In this document: piece after piece, positions 48,973 through 60,710 of the stretch | Layout: each line of letters begins with the position of its first letter | Numbering within the stretch: position 1 is the stretch's first letter | Source of the DNA: Musa acuminata AAA Group | Lineage: Eukaryota > Streptophyta > Magnoliopsida > Zingiberales > Musaceae | Length of the DNA: 64,000 nt | NCBI RefSeq assembly: GCF_036884655.1 | Contig: NC_088340.1 | Span: 30,256,001-30,320,000 of the forward strand | Reading direction: 5' to 3' | Notes under the pieces: model-generated | Database searches by the model: none | Told to the model about the DNA's origin: nothing | Seen by the model: the letters and a program-made list of their open reading frames with translations, nothing else | Translations under genes and position numbers: made by a program

Positions 48973-50920
48973 TGTTAGGATCAAGAGCACTAAGAGGGGG
49001 GGTGAGTTAGTGCAGTGGAAAACCTTCTGCGATTGAAATCGAAAAACTGCGTTCGTTTGATACAAGTGATTTTGATAAGAAAGCCGATTCGTAAATCACT
49101 TCAACTTTTGACTAGGAAAGATGCAGCAAAGATATGAACGCAGTTTGCAGTTATGATGGAAATCAGAATATAAGTGCAAACTGAAATACGACGTTAGTAC
49201 AATAAAAGTGATTTGCTTCTTAAACCCCGATTCGGAAAGCACTGAACTTTGAAACACGTTCGTAAAAACACAGAAGGTAGTAAGCTATTGAGGAGGTTTG
49301 CAGTAAAGATAAGATCCTCAAAGTAAATACAAACCGAGATTTAGAGTGGTTCGGTCAATCTTGACCTTCTCCACTTTTGGCTTCCTCCACCGATGAGGTC
49401 ACCGACGTCAACTAGAGGCCTTCCTTCAATAGGCGAAGGCCAACCACCCTTTTACAGTTTCACTCCTTTTGACGGGCTTAGGAGACAACCCTTACAGAAT
49501 TTTCTCTCCTCTCTTTACAACTCAGAACTTGGAAGAAAAGAGGGACAAGAACTTTTGGCCTTTACAATAATTTTGAGCTCTAAGAATCACAGAAAAAGAT
49601 CAAGATTTCGATGTTGTTCTTTGCTATTTCAGTGCTTAATGGGTGGGATATTTATAGGCCCCAACCCAGTTCAAATTTGGAGCTCAAAACTATCAATTCC
49701 CGGAATTCCAGGATCAGGCGGTTGCACCTCCTGACTGGAGCGGTTGCACCGCTTGGCAGAGTTCGAAGACTGAGCCTCTAGGCGGTGCCACCACCTGTCA
49801 GGGGCGGTTGCACCTCCTGCCAGAGCTCGAAGACTGAGCTCAGGCGGTTGCACCTCCTGACTGAGGTGGTTGCACCACCTGCCAGAGCTCGAAGAGCATG
49901 CTCAGGCGGTGCCACCTCTTATTAGGGGAGGTTGCACCGCCCAGTCTCACTCGGAGACTGAGCCCAGGCGGTGCTACCTCCTGGCTGGGGCGGTTGCACC
50001 ACCCAGTCTCGCTCGGAGACTTAGCCTAGGCGGTGCTACCTCCTGGCTTGGGCGGTTGCACCTCTCGCCAGAAATCAGGGTCCGAATGGGTTGATCCATT
50101 CGGCCCAATTTGGGTTTTTCAGGGGCCCAATTGCCCCAAGATTAAGTTAATGGGATCACCTCCTATTTCCAACTTAATCATTGTGCTAACTACGATTTTT
50201 CCTAAGACATTTACGATTTTTGCTCCGGTGCGTCAATCGCTTCTTCCGGCGAGCTTCCGGCGAACTTCCGTCGATCATCCGATGAACCCTCGGTGATGCT
50301 ACTGCGGACTTCCGGCAAACTCCTGGACTTGCGACGATCCACTTGGTGAGTTCTGACGAGCTTCTTTGGCAAGCTCATGGACTTCTCGGATTTGTTCCCG
50401 CAGAACCTCCGACGACTGTCCGAACTTCCGTCGAACTCTCGAACTCCCAACGTGATCATTATCTTGACTCCGGCGCAACTCCTACTGCTTGTCTTTCTTC
50501 CATCATAGTTAATCCTGCACACTTAAAACAAAACTTCGATCGAGACAATTAATCCTAAGCAATTAACCAAGTTGTCTGGCATGTCATTGGTCCCTCGACG
50601 CTTCGTCTGATTCTTCGGTGCATCGTCCTCTCCTGCAGCCTATTGCCCAATCGACCAGTTGACTCCGTAACTCCGATATCCTTGGCACAATACCTGCTCT
50701 TCTTGGCCCGATGCCCGAGTCCACGGCCCGAAGCCTTCTGTCGATACGTCGACCGATCCACCGGCCCGACGTCCAATCTTCTGATATGTTCCTTCGGCAC
50801 AACATGATTTTTCTGCTTTAATTGTCTCATCCTGATCGAAGCATCCTGCGTCACTCAAAACGCAGATTAAATCATAAACATATATCAAGTAGTTTCATCA
50901 TCAAAATATGAGATTCGATA
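48973..50920 (-). repeat. Array T LTR5 (5' outermost)
   Basis: 1,948 bp. Its outer end reads GAGATTCGATA instead of GAGATTCAACA (two transitions), directly before GGTTT. It lacks variants shared by LTR1 to LTR4 and at AAGTTGTCTGGCATG agrees better with element D, so it keeps the older state. TATA box at 49649-49656. Confidence 0.93.
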
Positions 50921-50925
50921 GGTTT
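50921..50925 (+). other. Right target-site duplication of array T (GGTTT)
   Basis: Matches 17469-17473. The gypsy LTR continues after it with TACATAAAT. Confidence 0.93.
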
Positions 50926-50981
50926 TACATAAATATTTTTTTAATGAAACTCAATTAGGACTCTCCTAACTAGAGTTATAA
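50926..50981 (-). repeat. 5' LTR of element G, outer part
   Basis: TACATAAAT, then ACTCAATTAGGACTCTCCTA and ATAATA, matching 2759-2816 of the 3' LTR. It is the displaced end of the LTR interrupted at 17473. Confidence 0.9.
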
Positions 50982-51979
50982 TAGTTATTTAATTTGTTAA
51001 CCTAAGAAAAAAGTTAATTCCCCCATCAAACTCATTTCGAATTCATGGCTCATACTATTGGTGAAAGATTCACATAAAGACTCATTTGAAGATCCGAAAA
51101 TGCTATCATCAATATAAATTTGAACGAGGAGAAAATTGTTTTCAAAATATTTTATAAACAATGTAGTATTGACCTTATCTTTTATAAAATTATTTTAAAT
51201 AAAAAAAGAACTAAGTCTCTCATACCATGCCCTAAGGGCTTGTTTCAAACACTATAGAGCCTTAGACAACTTTAAAATATGATTAAAAAAATAGCATTCT
51301 CAAATCCGGGAGGTTGTTCAACATAAACTTTTTCAAAAATAAAGCCATTAAGAAAAGCATTTTCAACATCCGTTTGAAATAATTTAAAATTAATACAACT
51401 AGCATAGGTAAGGAGAATCCGTATGGCTTTAAGTCTAGCCATAGGAGCGAAGGTTTCTTCATAATCGATACCTTCTTCTTGGTTAAAACCTTTGGCCACT
51501 AATCTGGCCTCGTTTCTAACCATGATACCAAGTTCATCTTGCTTGTTTCTAAATTCCCATTTGGTACCAATTACTAAATGGTCATTAGGTCTAAGAATAA
51601 GCTTCCATGTCTCATTTCTTTCAAATTGATTTAATTCCTCATGCATTGCAAAGACCCATGAATCATCTTTTAGGGCTTCATTAATGCATTTAGGTTCAAT
51701 TTGAGACAAAATGGCCACATTTGCACAAAAATTTTTAAAAGAAGAATGAGTTTGGATACCTTTTGATGTATCCCCTATGATGAGCTTCTTAGGATGAGCA
51801 TCTACATACTTCCAATCCTTAGGCAATGATTCTTTGGAAGAAGATGCATCCAAATTGCTTGGGGGAGGAGATTTTTCATTCAAATTTAAAGCATCAAAAT
51901 CAAAATCATTATCAAAATTATTTTTCTTTAATTCGGGAAGCTCATTAAAAATAATATGAATGGATTCCTTTATAACCAA
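50982..51979 (-). pseudogene. Element C reverse transcriptase, N-terminal half
   Basis: The resumed pol of C. The open piece 51272-51979 carries the integrase-reverse transcriptase linker (KDWKYVDAHPKKLI) and the start of reverse transcriptase ([35 protein letters not shown]). Thereafter to 50982 the reading continues with frame breaks to the G insertion, where it meets 2401. Unlike A it keeps Trp at the DDSW position. Confidence 0.88.
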
Positions 51980-53252
51980 GGTTCTTTTATTAAAGAAATG
52001 AAAGACTTTAGAAATAGAGGAATAATCAAGAAAAATACCTTCACCGGATTTATATCAAATTTTCCTAAGGCATCTTTTTCATTTAAGACAAACATTTACA
52101 ATCGAAAACTTTAAAATATGAAATATTGGGTCTTTTGTTGTTTCACAACTTATAGAAAGTTTTGGAAAGTAATGGTCTTACGAGAACCTTATTCATGACA
52201 TAGCATGTCATGTCATGGCTTTGGCCCAAAAATATTTGTGTAGGCTATGTTTATTAAGCATGGTTATTGCCATTTCTTGTAAACTCCTTTTTTCTCTCAA
52301 CAACTCTATTTTGTTGAGGGTTTCTTGTAGTAGATAAATTGTGGTTGTACCCATTTAAATCATAAAAGTTTTTAAAATCATGGTTTTGAAATTCACTACC
52401 ATGATCACTTCGGATAGAGGCAATCATAAAACCCTTTTCATTTTACACTAATTTATAAAATTTTAAAAAATATTTAAAGCAATCACTTTTATTTGCCAAG
52501 AAGCATATCGAAGTGTATCTTCTATAATCGTCAACAATAACAAAGGCATATTTACTACCTCCTAGACTTGTTATATCAATTGGTTTAAATAAATCAATAT
52601 GGATCTATTGTAGTGGTCTAGAGGCGCTTATTTAATTCTTTGATTTGAAACTATTTTTTATTTATTTTCCTAGTTGCCATGCATCATATACTTTGTCTTT
52701 AGCAAATTTGATACTAAGTATTCCCCTTACGAGTTTTCTAATTGAGATTTGAGAGAGTAGTTTCATGCTAGCATGACCTAGTCTCCTATGCCAAAGCCAT
52801 GCATCATCATTTAAAGTTGAAAAATATGTTTAATCACAAAACTCATCAAGATCAATAATATAGACATTGTTGGTCTTTAAGGCAATCAAAGATCTATTTA
52901 TGTATGGCATTTCTATAATGCAAGCATTAGATTCAAATTTGATATTTACTACCTTTATCGCACAATTAAAGGTAGTAAATAATGCTTAGTAACCTTTATC
53001 GCACAATTAACTAATGCTTAGTAAAATATGTTTTAAACCATCTACTAATAAAACATTTTCAATTAAAAGGTTTGATTTGTCACCTATATTTCCTTTCCTA
53101 ATAATTTTTTCTTTGTTGTTTTCTCCGAATGTGACAAATCCTTCGTCTTAACTAGTAAGCTTAGAGAAGTGTGTTGGATCTCCGGTCATGTGCCTTGAGC
53201 ATCTACTATCAAGGTACCATTTCTTGCTCCTAGCATATGATTGTAGACATAA
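51980..53252 (-). pseudogene. Element C integrase and protease, decayed
   Basis: No long open frame, but short matches to element A pol appear in order. Near 53175-53215 the protease site reads WYLDSRCSRHMTG (Asp kept, Gly changed to Arg). Near 52740-52800 is the LDHASMKL block, and near 52300-52360 the NPQQN..VERK end of the integrase core. Direct repeats near 52945-53020 (CTTTATCGCACAATTAA twice) add a small duplication. Confidence 0.8.
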
Positions 53253-53768
53253 CTACAAGAAAGGGGGTTTTCTTTTAGGTACCCACTTAACCTTGGGTTC
53301 CTCATAAATAGATCTATCTATCATTGAGTGATTTATGGTTCCTTTAGGAACCCAAACTAATTTGTATAAACTAAACTGTTTAAATGGACATTTGTAAGCA
53401 AAATGACTACATCTTCCATAAAAATTATATTTTTCTTTCGCTGAGACATGTAATGTAGGTCCTTTAATGAAGATAGTTGACTTTTGTTGAGTGTTACTCA
53501 CAAGCCAAATCCTTCCTTTCTTTGAACATGGCCCTTATTAGCAAGGATCATGTTTAGATATTCATTACATATTTTAAAATTTTTTAATATTTCTTATAGT
53601 AAAACATTTTCTTTCTTAAGTGAATCTATCTCATCACACTTAGTGCATGAAGTTAACATACTATCATCATGCTCATTTTTTAATTTATTAAATTCACTAA
53701 CAAGAGAAGCATGCTCCTTTTTTAACATTTTATATTTTTTACCAACTAATTTACCGCCTATTTTTTCT
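53253..53768 (-). pseudogene. Element C gag, C-terminal part
   Basis: The open piece 53253-53501 matches the end of element A Gag around the second finger (here FYGRCSHFAYKC, so ligands are lost) and ends KWVPKRKPPFL followed by UAG. The same frame continues downstream into the protease, as in A. 53502-53768 corresponds to the coiled middle of Gag and is broken by stops. Element E interrupts it at 53769. Confidence 0.85.
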
Positions 53769-54722
53769 TGTTAGGATCAAGAGCGCACTAAGAGGGGGGG
53801 GGGGTTGGGGGTGAATTAGTATAGCGGAAAACTTTCACTATTTCAAAAACCTTGTTTCGATTAAAGCCGATTCAACGAGAATGATTTCAACTCAATTCGT
53901 TTCGGAAGGAATTTGAGCTTGAAGTCTTAAGTGAAAATGCAAGAGAGGAATAAGGTGATTTGCAGCAATGTAAATCACACAAATGAAAAAATGTAGATTT
54001 TGTAAAGTCTTCGTAGAAAGCCGATCTTGGAAGATGTTTTATGTCAAAGCGAATGTAGATGTATTTAAAGCATAGTAAGGAGGAGAGGTAGTTTGCTATA
54101 AAGGAAAGATGCTCAAAGTAAATGCAAACCGAGATTTTAGAGTGGTTTGATCAACGTGACCTACATTCACTATCGGCTTCCTCCTCCAACGAGGTCACCG
54201 ACGTCCACTAGAGGCCTTCCTTCAATAGGCGAAGGCCAACCACCCTTTTACAGAATTTCTCCTTTTGACGGGCTTAGGAGACAACCCTTACAAGTTTTCA
54301 CTCCTCTCTTGGATGATCTTAATACTTAGAAAGAAGGAGGAGAACTCTAACTTTTACAACACTTTAAGGCCTCAAAACTCAAGAGTAATTCAAAAATTTC
54401 ATTGCCTTTTCATGCAGGAAAGGGTGGGGTATTTATAGACCCCAATGAGTTCAAAAATGGAGCCTAAAAGTGTCCATTCCTAGATTTCTGGGATCCTAAT
54501 GGTACAACCGTCATTACTGGGCACTACTACTGCTTGTCAACGGGCACTGGGTGATACTACCACTCAGTTTGGGTAGTACTATCGCCTGACAGTGCTCGAA
54601 GATCGAGCTCTGACGGTACCACCGCTTGACAAAGGCGATACCACCGCTGGCAGCAATAACTGCCGGCGGTACCACCACCTGACAAGGGTAGTACCACCGC
54701 CCAGAATCTTGGGAGACCGAGT
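53769..54722 (-). repeat. 3' LTR of element E, R/U5 and promoter part
   Basis: Starts TGTTAGGATC and carries a long G run, TATTTATA at 54430-54437, then U3 repeats of a diverged type built on GGCGGTACCACCGCC-like words (54490-54715). With 60868-61405 it makes an LTR of about 1.49 kb. The sequence is well diverged from the A, T and D LTRs apart from the ends and promoter. Confidence 0.88.
54718..54722 (+). other. Left target-site duplication of element D (CGAGT)
   Basis: CGAGT precedes the 5' LTR and is repeated exactly at 60863-60867. Confidence 0.95.
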
Positions 54723-56920
54723 TGTTGAATCTCGTATTTTGATGATGAAACTACTTGATATATGTTTATGATTTAATCTGCGTTTTGAGTAACGCAGGAT
54801 ACTTCGATCAGGATGAGACAATTAAAGCAGGAAAATCATGTTGTGCTGAAGGAACATGTCAGAAGATTGGACGTCGGGCCGGTGGATCGGTCGACGTATC
54901 GACAGAAGGCTTCGGGCCATGGACTCGGGCATCGGGCCAAGAAGAGCGGGTATTGTGCCAAGGATATCGGAGTTGCAGAGTCAACTGGCCGATTGGGCAA
55001 TAGGCTGCAGGAAAGGACGATGCGCCGAAGAATCGGACGAAGCGTCGAGGGACCAATGACATGCCGGACAACTTGGTTAATTGCTTAGGATTAATTGTCT
55101 CGATCAAAGTTTTTGTTTTGAGTGTGCAGGATTAACTACGATGAAAGTTAGACAAGCAGCAGGAGTTGCGCCGGAGTCAAGTTCATGATCACATTGGGAG
55201 TTCGAGAGTTCGACGGAAGTTCGGACGGTCGTCGGAACTCGCCAAGTGGATCGTCGCAAAGTCCAGGAGTTTGCCGGAAGTCCGCAAGAGCATCACCGAG
55301 GGTTCATCGGATGATCGACGGAAGTTCGCCGGAAACTCACCGGAAGAAGCGATTGACGCACCGAAACAAAGCTGCAGAAATTGTCTTAGATCTAATCGTA
55401 GTTAGCACATTGATTAAGTTGGAAAATGGGAGCTGATCCCATTAGCTTAATCTTGGGGCAATTGGGCCCCTGAAAGACTGAAATTGGGCCGAATGGAGCT
55501 AACCATTCAGACCCTGATTGCACCAGGAGGTACAACCGCCTAGGCCAGGAGGTGGCACCGCCTGGCCTAAGCCTCCCAGCGAGATTGGGCAGTGCAACTA
55601 CCCCAGCCAGGAGGTGGCACCGCTTGAGCTCAGTCTTCGAGCTAGACTGGGCGGTGCAACCTCCCTGACAGAGAGGTGGCACCGCTTGAGCTCGGTCTTC
55701 GAGCTTTGGCAGAGAGGTGCAACCGCCTCAGTCAAGAGGTGGCACCGCTTGGGGCTCAGTCTCCGAGCCAGACTCAGGAGGTGCAACCGCCCCTGACAGA
55801 GAGGTGCAACCGCCCCTGACAGAGAGGTGCAACCGCCTGGGCTTAGTCCTCGAGCTCTGCCAGGCGGTGCAACCTCTCCAGTCAGGAGGTGCAACCGCCT
55901 GATCCCGGAATTCCAGGATTTGATCGTTTTGAGCTCCAAATTTGAACTGGGTTGGGGCCTATAAATACCCCACCCATTCAGCACTGAAAGGATAAAACAC
56001 ACACTCGAAATCTTGCTATCTTTCTGTGTTTCTTAGAGCTCAAAACTGCTAGTTCTCCTCTTTCTATTCTTCAAGTTTGAGTTGTAAATAGAGGAGAGAA
56101 AACTTTTGTAAGGGTTGTCTCCTAAGCCCGTCAAAAGGAGTGAATCTGTAAGAGGGTAGTTGGCCTTCGCCTATTGAAGGAAGGCTTCTAGTTGACGTCG
56201 GTGACCTCGTCGGTGGAGGAAGCCAAAAGAGGAGTAGGTCAAGACTGACCGAACCACTCTAAATCTCTGGTTTGCTTTTATTTTGAGCACTTTATCATTA
56301 CTGCAAACCTCCTACATAGCTACTGCTCTCTGCGCTTTTACGAACAAGTTTCTAAGTTCTGATCTTTCCGAATCTGCATTCAGACATAAATCGGTGTTTT
56401 CGTACGATCCTTACATTGCAGTTTACATTTACGTTTTGATTCTATTTATAATTGCAAACTGTCTTCTGCACTTTTACGAACGAGTTTCTTTGCAGTTTAC
56501 GTTTACGTTTTGATTCCATTTATAACTGCAAACTGCCTTCTACGCTTAGACGCAATCTGCGCTTAGACGCAAACTGTGCTTAGACGTAAACTGCGCTTAG
56601 ACGCAATCTGAGTTTAGACGTAAACTGCACTTAGACGCAAACTGCGCTTAAACGCAATCTGAGCTTAGACGCAAACTACGCTTAGATGCAAACTGTTCTT
56701 AGACGCAATCTGCAATTAGACGCAAACTGCAAACTACGTAAATTGCGCTTAGACGCAAACTGTGTTTAGACATAAACTGCACTTAATCATAAGTAATCTT
56801 AGAATTGGCTTTTACATCAAAATAGTTTTTATCGAACGAACACAGCTTTCGTTTTTAATCGCTGAAAGATTTCTGCTGCACTAATTCACCCCCCCCCTCT
56901 TAGTGCTCTCGATCCTAACA
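54723..56920 (+). repeat. 5' LTR of element D
   Basis: TGTTGAATCTCG to GATCCTAACA. It contains the non-autonomous-type segment near 54798-55108, CpG units (55160-55360), hairpin repeats (about 55520-55905), a TATA box at 55960-55967, 18-bp-type repeats with TTAGACGCAAACTGCGC (56545-56780) and a C run before the end. Confidence 0.95.
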
Positions 56921-56922
56921 AT

Positions 56923-56934
56923 TGGTATCAGAGC
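56923..56934 (+). promoter_or_regulatory. Primer binding site of element D
   Basis: TGGTATCAGAGC two bases after the 5' LTR; gag follows at 56971. Confidence 0.94.
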
Positions 56935-56970
56935 GGGGTATTTCTCATTTCGGATTTACACCCGAGAGAA

Positions 56971-57885
56971 ATGGCTCTTCAAGAGGGCTTTTCGGTCTTT
57001 CGTCCACTGTTCTTTAACGGATTGGACTACACTTATTGGAAAACTCGAATGAGAGTTTTCTTGATTTCTCTAAATCTGGATTTATGGAATATCGTTGAAA
57101 ACGGTTTTCAACTTCCCTCTAAACCGATGAACGAATGGTCGGATTTAGAGAAGAAGTATTTTTCTTTAAACGCAAAGGCTATGAATGCCTTATTTTGCGC
57201 TTTGGACAAAAATTAGTTCAATCGGGTTTCTTTGTGCGAAATAGCTTTCGATATTTGGTGCGTTCTTGAAATCACGCACGAGGGAACTAGTAGAGTCAAA
57301 GACTCGAAAGTTAATATTTTACTGCATGATTTCGAGCTTTTTCATATGAAACCAAGCGAAACCGTTGTTGACATGTACACCCGTTTTACGGATGTCGTCA
57401 ATGGTTTAAAATCACTTGGTAAAAGCTTTTCGGATTTTGAACTCGTTAACAAAGTTTTGCGCTCACTTTCTAAAACTTGGGATTCAAAAGTAATTGCTAT
57501 TCAAGAATCAAAAAACTTGAACTAATTTCCACTTGAAGAACTAATTGGTTCATTGATCACATATGAAATGACGTGCAATGCACGTGAAGAACTTGAGAAC
57601 CACCTTCCAAAGAACAGGAAGGATTTGGGACATAGAACATTTGAAGACCACTCGAGCATAAGCTCAAGTGATGGTGAACTTAAACTACAAATGAAACAAA
57701 AATTAAAAAGTAAAAAGAACGGAACTACTTGCTTTGAACGCAAGAAGAAGAACAAAAACTGGGATGAATCGAGCTCCTCCGAAGATGAGGAGAAAATCAA
57801 CAAAGGCGAGGTGGCAAACTATGCCTTTACGCCTTTCGACGCTGAGGTAATCAAAATACCTTTAATTTACTTTGAAATTACATGA
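56971..57885 (+). pseudogene. Element D gag, two stops, knuckle deleted
   Basis: About 304 codons in one frame with two stops: UAG at 57214-57216 (Glu codon after ALDKN) and UAA at 57523-57525 (after KNLN). The MKPSE motif, broken in array T, is intact here. Capsid motifs match A and T. Where A has CYECKKPGHYKSDC, D has only CFERKKKNKN, so most of the zinc knuckle is gone. It ends LIYFEIT at 57885. GAGGTAATC near 57844 occupies the place of the splice-donor-like site in T. Confidence 0.9.
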
Positions 57886-60710
57886 TGCTTTTCATAAAGC
57901 ATTTCTCCTTTTTTAATTTTCTTGAAAATTGCATGTTTAATAATTTTATAATGAAAATACAAACAATTAGGAATCATGCTTATCATTCTAGTAATTTTGA
58001 AAATAATCATGAAAATTGCATGTTTATGATAAACAAAATGATTTTGATTAAAAATACCTTATGAAATCATGCTATATGTGGTTGAGAAGTAATAATGTGT
58101 ATCATGTTGATTTCCATTGTTATTTCTCGATTTTGAGTATATGAAATCATGTTTAATTTGAAGTTATGATTAATGAGTATATATTTTTGAAATTATGTAT
58201 GATGATTCTTGATTATCGATTTTCATGATAATAACAGTGGCTTTAAAAAAATTGATGCATGTTTTCATAAATGAAAAGGCATGCTAATATGAAATCGACC
58301 ACTTAAAATGAAACACTTAAAAAGGAAAAAATATATTATCAATGAAATCATGAATCTATTTATTTTGTGAGCCATAAAAATGATTTTGATGATTTAAATT
58401 TGAAATGAGTTTTATTAAAATCATGATCTTGATTTTTCTCTTGAATGATTGTGACTTGTATTCCTTGATATGATTTTTATGCAATTCTTTGTATTCATGA
58501 AATATTTATCTCATCACCCAATTATTTCTTTTCAATATTTCTCAAGTGATGATATGAATGCATGAGATATTCGTGAATTTATATTGATGTATGCAAATGA
58601 GAAGTTTCGATCATGCATGGTAGGATGCAATGTGACAAATTAATACCATGATGATTTGAAATATTTATGATTTGGAATGATGCATATGCTTTTTATTATG
58701 ATAATGTATGATGTGTATCATGAATGCTTAAAAAAAATTTAATAAATAAATGTTTATATCATGTTAGATGGTTTTACATATTATGCATGATAAGCTATAC
58801 TGATGAGTGAAACAATGATTGAAATAATATGAATGATGATTTGGAATCATGCATATAATAATGAGTTTATATGTTTTGAAAATGTGCATGTTTTAATTTG
58901 AAAATATAATGATGCACAAATGAGATTGATACTAACCTTTGTCATGATTTAAAAATTGATGTAAAGGGTTTTTCCCTTCTTTTTGACAATGACAAAAGGG
59001 GAGATAGCTAGCTTGCACAATTCAAGAAGAAAGCAAATTGCACTTCTCAAAAGAGAAGAAATTGCTATCTTGAACATCACCAAGAAGTGCTATCTTGCAA
59101 ATCTCAAGACACACAAATGCAATCATGCAAAATTTGTAATTTTGCACATCATTAAAATTTATGATGCTTTGGTGATTATGCATGTTCTAAAATGTTATAA
59201 AATTCACTAGCTTGCATGATGTAGAACTTAGCTATATTGAACATCACCAAGGAATGCTATCTTGCCTATCTCAAGAAGCAAAAAGTTAACTTGCACATCT
59301 AGCAAAACTTATATTTCAAGAAGCAAGAGTTGCTTTCTTGAACATCTCAAAATTGCTAGCTTGCGGGCCTTAAAATGTAGAAATTTTTTGCTAGCTTGTA
59401 TTTGGTAAACTTGCTATCATACTACCATGATGATGAGCATGCCTTATCTTCATGATTATATTTGAAAAACTATGGCAAAAATATGTCCGAATGATTAAAC
59501 GTGTTAAAATTACTTTTCGGACTTTTTTGATTGAATGATCAAATCACTTGATTGCCATAATGATTTTACACAATTACTTGCCATGATTACATGTTGGAAA
59601 TTATGTGCTTGAATACAAAAATTTCCATGATAATAAGCATGTTTTACCTTCATGATTGTAATTGAATATCTCTAGTAAAACCCTATCCGAATGTATGATA
59701 GTGTCAAATTTCATTTTCGGATTTTCTTGATCCTAACAATTGGATTTTCTTGATACATTATCCTCTTCCGAACTTAACAAGCATATGTCATATCTAGTTT
59801 AATTCACATCATTGATTTTTGACATATGGAATCATCTAGCAAATGCACTTATCATGTGAAAAATATTTTTCGAGAAACATATTTGATGATTCCCTCTTAT
59901 AAAAGGAAGATATTTTTACATACAAGGATTTGACTCACTTACATATCTTAATCCTTGCAAAAATAAAGTGTGCTTTAATATCTTATCAATTTGAACTTCA
60001 CATATGGCTTTCCTCCTTCATGTAAAAAGATAACAAATAAAAAGGAAGAAGCAATAAAAGCTATCTCCATGTCATGTTTTCCTCGAGATGTTTACATAAT
60101 TGGTATCCTATCACTCACTGTTGGAAAATGACATGAACCAACTTATGGCATCACACTTATATTTAAAATTTGCTTATATCGTTCTCCTTGTTGTTGATGA
60201 CAAAGGGAGAGAAATATATAAATTGATACGATGAGTGCCATATTTGAAGAATATGAATAGATGTTATGAATGTCATATTATGATGAGATATCAAAAGCAG
60301 CATTCATATGAATAGGTACTATGAATGTCATATCATGTTAAAAGATATCAAGAACTTGAATCGCAATTTTACATGTTGATATCTTACCATTTGATGATAA
60401 CAATAGATATTATGTTTTTCATGCAATGAGTTAAACTTATATCACAAACACTTGATTGTGGTACTTCTCCTTTTTGTTGATGACAAAGGGGGAGAAGTAT
60501 GTTGATGACATGACATGTTATGTATAAGTTTATGCATAAGTTCATAATGACGTGTTGCAAGTATTCATGATGAATATTGCAATGACTTGAATTCAGTTTG
60601 AATTCAAGATTCTATCAATATGGCATATTGATAGGGGGAGTTTGTTTAAACTCCGGGAGTTAAGTTTAACTCCGTCATCAAGTAGTTGTCATCATCAAAA
60701 AGAGGGAGAT
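57886..60710 (+). other. Element D non-coding 3' region
   Basis: AT-rich, homologous to the 3' regions of T. Purine-tract-like blocks follow GATGACAAAGGG words at about 60182-60212 and 60466-60500. The functional-looking polypurine tract is 60696-60710 (AAAAAGAGGGAGAT). GTCCGAATG-type remnants lie near 59486 and TCCGAATG near 59689. An ORF at 58983-59210 is made of repeated CTTGCACATC-type words and is not a credible gene. Confidence 0.8.

Larger units (their letters stand above)
17474..50920 (-). mobile_element. Array T: tandem gag-only Sirevirus-like elements, 5 LTRs and 4 internal regions
   Basis: On the minus strand the order from the right is LTR5, internal 4, LTR4, internal 3, LTR3, internal 2, LTR2, internal 1, LTR1. 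LTR starts are at 17474, 23181, 28869, 43263 and 48973. The unit lengths are 5,707, 5,688, 5,694 (after removing the B insertion and its duplication) and 5,710 bp. Each internal region is about 3.75 kb and has a primer site, a gag pseudogene and a long AT-rich 3' part with no pol. One target duplication (GGTTT) flanks the whole array, and neighbouring units share single LTRs. This points to one insertion that then expanded by unequal recombination between LTRs. Trans-mobilisation by a full Sirevirus is inferred. Confidence 0.93.
2402..50981 (-). mobile_element. Element G: Ty3/gypsy retrotransposon split by two later insertions
   Basis: G is a minus-strand gypsy element nested in copia element C. 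Its 3' LTR is at about 2402-2816 and pol runs from 2867 to about 6187. Gag runs from 6231 to 6918 and, beyond element A, from 16296 to 16573. The primer site is near 17110. The 5' LTR is cut in two by array T (17120-17473 and 50926-50981). About 4.9 kb of the span is G itself; the rest is A, T and B. C's reading resumes colinearly on the right side. The outer junctions are accurate to a few bases: AGTT is shared by the two flanks (AAGTT at 2397-2401, TAGTT at 50982-50986), so a duplication is likely but not proven. Confidence 0.85.
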
